From Blastopirellula marina DSM 3645 (GTDB lineage Bacteria > Planctomycetota > Planctomycetia > Pirellulales > Pirellulaceae), in NCBI RefSeq assembly GCF_000153105.1, contig NZ_CH672376.1, positions 3,761,739-3,825,738 of the forward strand: 64,000 nucleotides of DNA, in the 5' to 3' direction. The position numbers were made by a program, and so were the translations under genes. The notes beneath the pieces were generated by a model. That model did no database searches, was not told the origin of the DNA, and saw nothing but the letters and a program-made list of their open reading frames with translations. Shown here in pieces: positions 63,499 through 64,000 of the stretch (the stretch's first letter is position 1; each line of letters starts with the position of its first letter).

Positions 63499-64000
63499 CA
63501 TTTACGTCCAAAGCGAGCGTGCGGGAAAGCGGGTGCTGCAAAGCGTGACGCGTTGGTTAGACCAGAAGCTGCGGCTGAAAGTCAACCAATCGAAGAGCGC
63601 GGTGGACCGGCCACGGAAACGAAAGTTCCTGGGGTTCTCGTTCACGACGCGGCGTCAGCGGAGCATCGCTCCGTCGTCTGTGGCGAAGTTCAAGCAGCGA
63701 ATCCGACAACTGACCAAGCGCAATCGCGGGACTTCCTTCGAGCGCGTGATTCGCGAACTGCGCAGTTATCTGCTGGGCTGGCGAGGCTACTTCGGCTTCT
63801 GCCAAACTCCGTCGGTGCTGCGCGGCTTCGACAGTTGGATTCAGCGGCGCTTGCGCTGCTACGCGTGGAAACAGTGGAAGACCGGGCGACGCCGCTTCGC
63901 CCAGTTGCGGCGCCTGGGGGTGACAAAAGAAGTCGCCGCCAAGACCGCCGGCAGCCGCAAAGGCTACTGGCATTTAAGCCGCAGCCCGGCGCTGAACTGG

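Larger units (their letters stand above)
60091..64000 (+). mobile_element. Group II intron, apparent class C, right end outside window
   Basis: The 5' end GTGTGCCAGGCATG fits the GUGYG start of group II introns. The following 500 bases carry the expected structured RNA (for example GGGTGCAAGTCCCTTATCC and the block GAAGCGCAAGGGCGTCGTCG). The encoded reverse transcriptase begins at 60613. Class C introns insert directly after terminator hairpins, as seen here. The 3' domains (V and VI) lie beyond 64000. Confidence 0.88.
60613..64000 (+). pseudogene. Group II intron reverse transcriptase, frameshifted and interrupted
   Basis: A maturase-type reverse transcriptase in three pieces. The first runs from MSGKRPKKERQSSF to KRTEIPKPDGGTRKL, where one G is missing near 60983 and the frame shifts; restoring it gives KLGVPTAVDRLIQQAML. 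The second piece includes FGFRPGRSAHQAV and VVDMDLEKFFDRVNHD, the first catalytic aspartate, and TPQGGP. At that point a serine-recombinase element interrupts it. The third piece resumes with MSPLLSNLLLDELDREL and the catalytic FVRYADDCN (63475-63501), then the maturase X region SYLLGWRGYFGFCQ and YAWKQWKTGRRRF. It leaves the window at LSRSPALNW. It cannot be functional as shown. Confidence 0.9.

Overview
The window reads as a chromosomal accessory region, or an integrated mobile element, of a planctomycete, probably of the Pirellula/Blastopirellula type. Pointers are two PEP-CTERM proteins, a MobF relaxase of the TrwC/TraA kind, a large methylase-helicase found on conjugative elements, many IS families packed together, and moderate GC with irregular intergenic spacing. 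No rRNA, tRNA or housekeeping cluster was seen. The genus is an inference; the accessory nature is seen directly.

Layout from left to right. 0-3.2 kb: a conjugative relaxase-helicase broken by one frameshift, with a downstream gene that leaves the window. 3.5-6.4 kb: a MarR-GNAT regulator, a Gfo/Idh/MocA oxidoreductase and a divergent HxlR regulator. 6.5-7.8 kb: two short minus-strand genes (DUF2321, DUF3892) separated by structures that resemble integron attC sites. 8.4-10 kb: a caspase-like CHAT plus von Willebrand A protein, frameshifted. 10.5-16.8 kb: a P4-type integrase with an RBS-sequestering hairpin, an AlpA regulator, and a plus-strand run of ten small accessory genes including a degenerate DNA methylase. 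17.2-18.8 kb: an ABC-F ATPase. 19.2-27.2 kb: conjugation-associated genes ending in a 1,703-residue methylase-helicase split by an IS4-family element whose precise removal restores the frame.

27.7-36.0 kb: a complete type I-G CRISPR interference operon (cas3, csx17, csb1, csb2) with no adaptation genes and no array in view. 36.5-39.8 kb: an AbiE-type antitoxin-toxin pair under a palindromic, apparently leaderless promoter, followed by two unknown genes, one with a HEPN-like motif. 40.1-43.8 kb: an AraC regulator and a divergent O-methyltransferase, FAD monooxygenase and SIP-type flavin reductase set, bracketed by a diverged direct repeat. 44.4-45.4 kb: an IS5-family element.

45.5-53.0 kb: a DUF4209 (HEPN-like) gene overlapping a PD-(D/E)XK-like nuclease gene, then a 323-codon gene cut by IS66 and ISAs1 elements. 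Five IS elements from 48.65 to 57.9 kb form a nearly continuous island, each with identifiable target duplications. 58.1-60.0 kb: divergent PEP-CTERM genes. 60.1 kb to the end: a group II intron of apparent class C, starting exactly at the T-run of a rho-independent terminator, with its reverse transcriptase interrupted by a serine-recombinase element.

Taken together this is a defence and mobility island: CHAT-vWA, type I-G Cas, AbiE and the DUF4209-nuclease pair are candidate defence modules, embedded among conjugative genes and heavy IS traffic. Several apparent one-base deletions, mostly in or next to base runs, mean that sequencing error must be weighed against true decay for the frameshifted genes.
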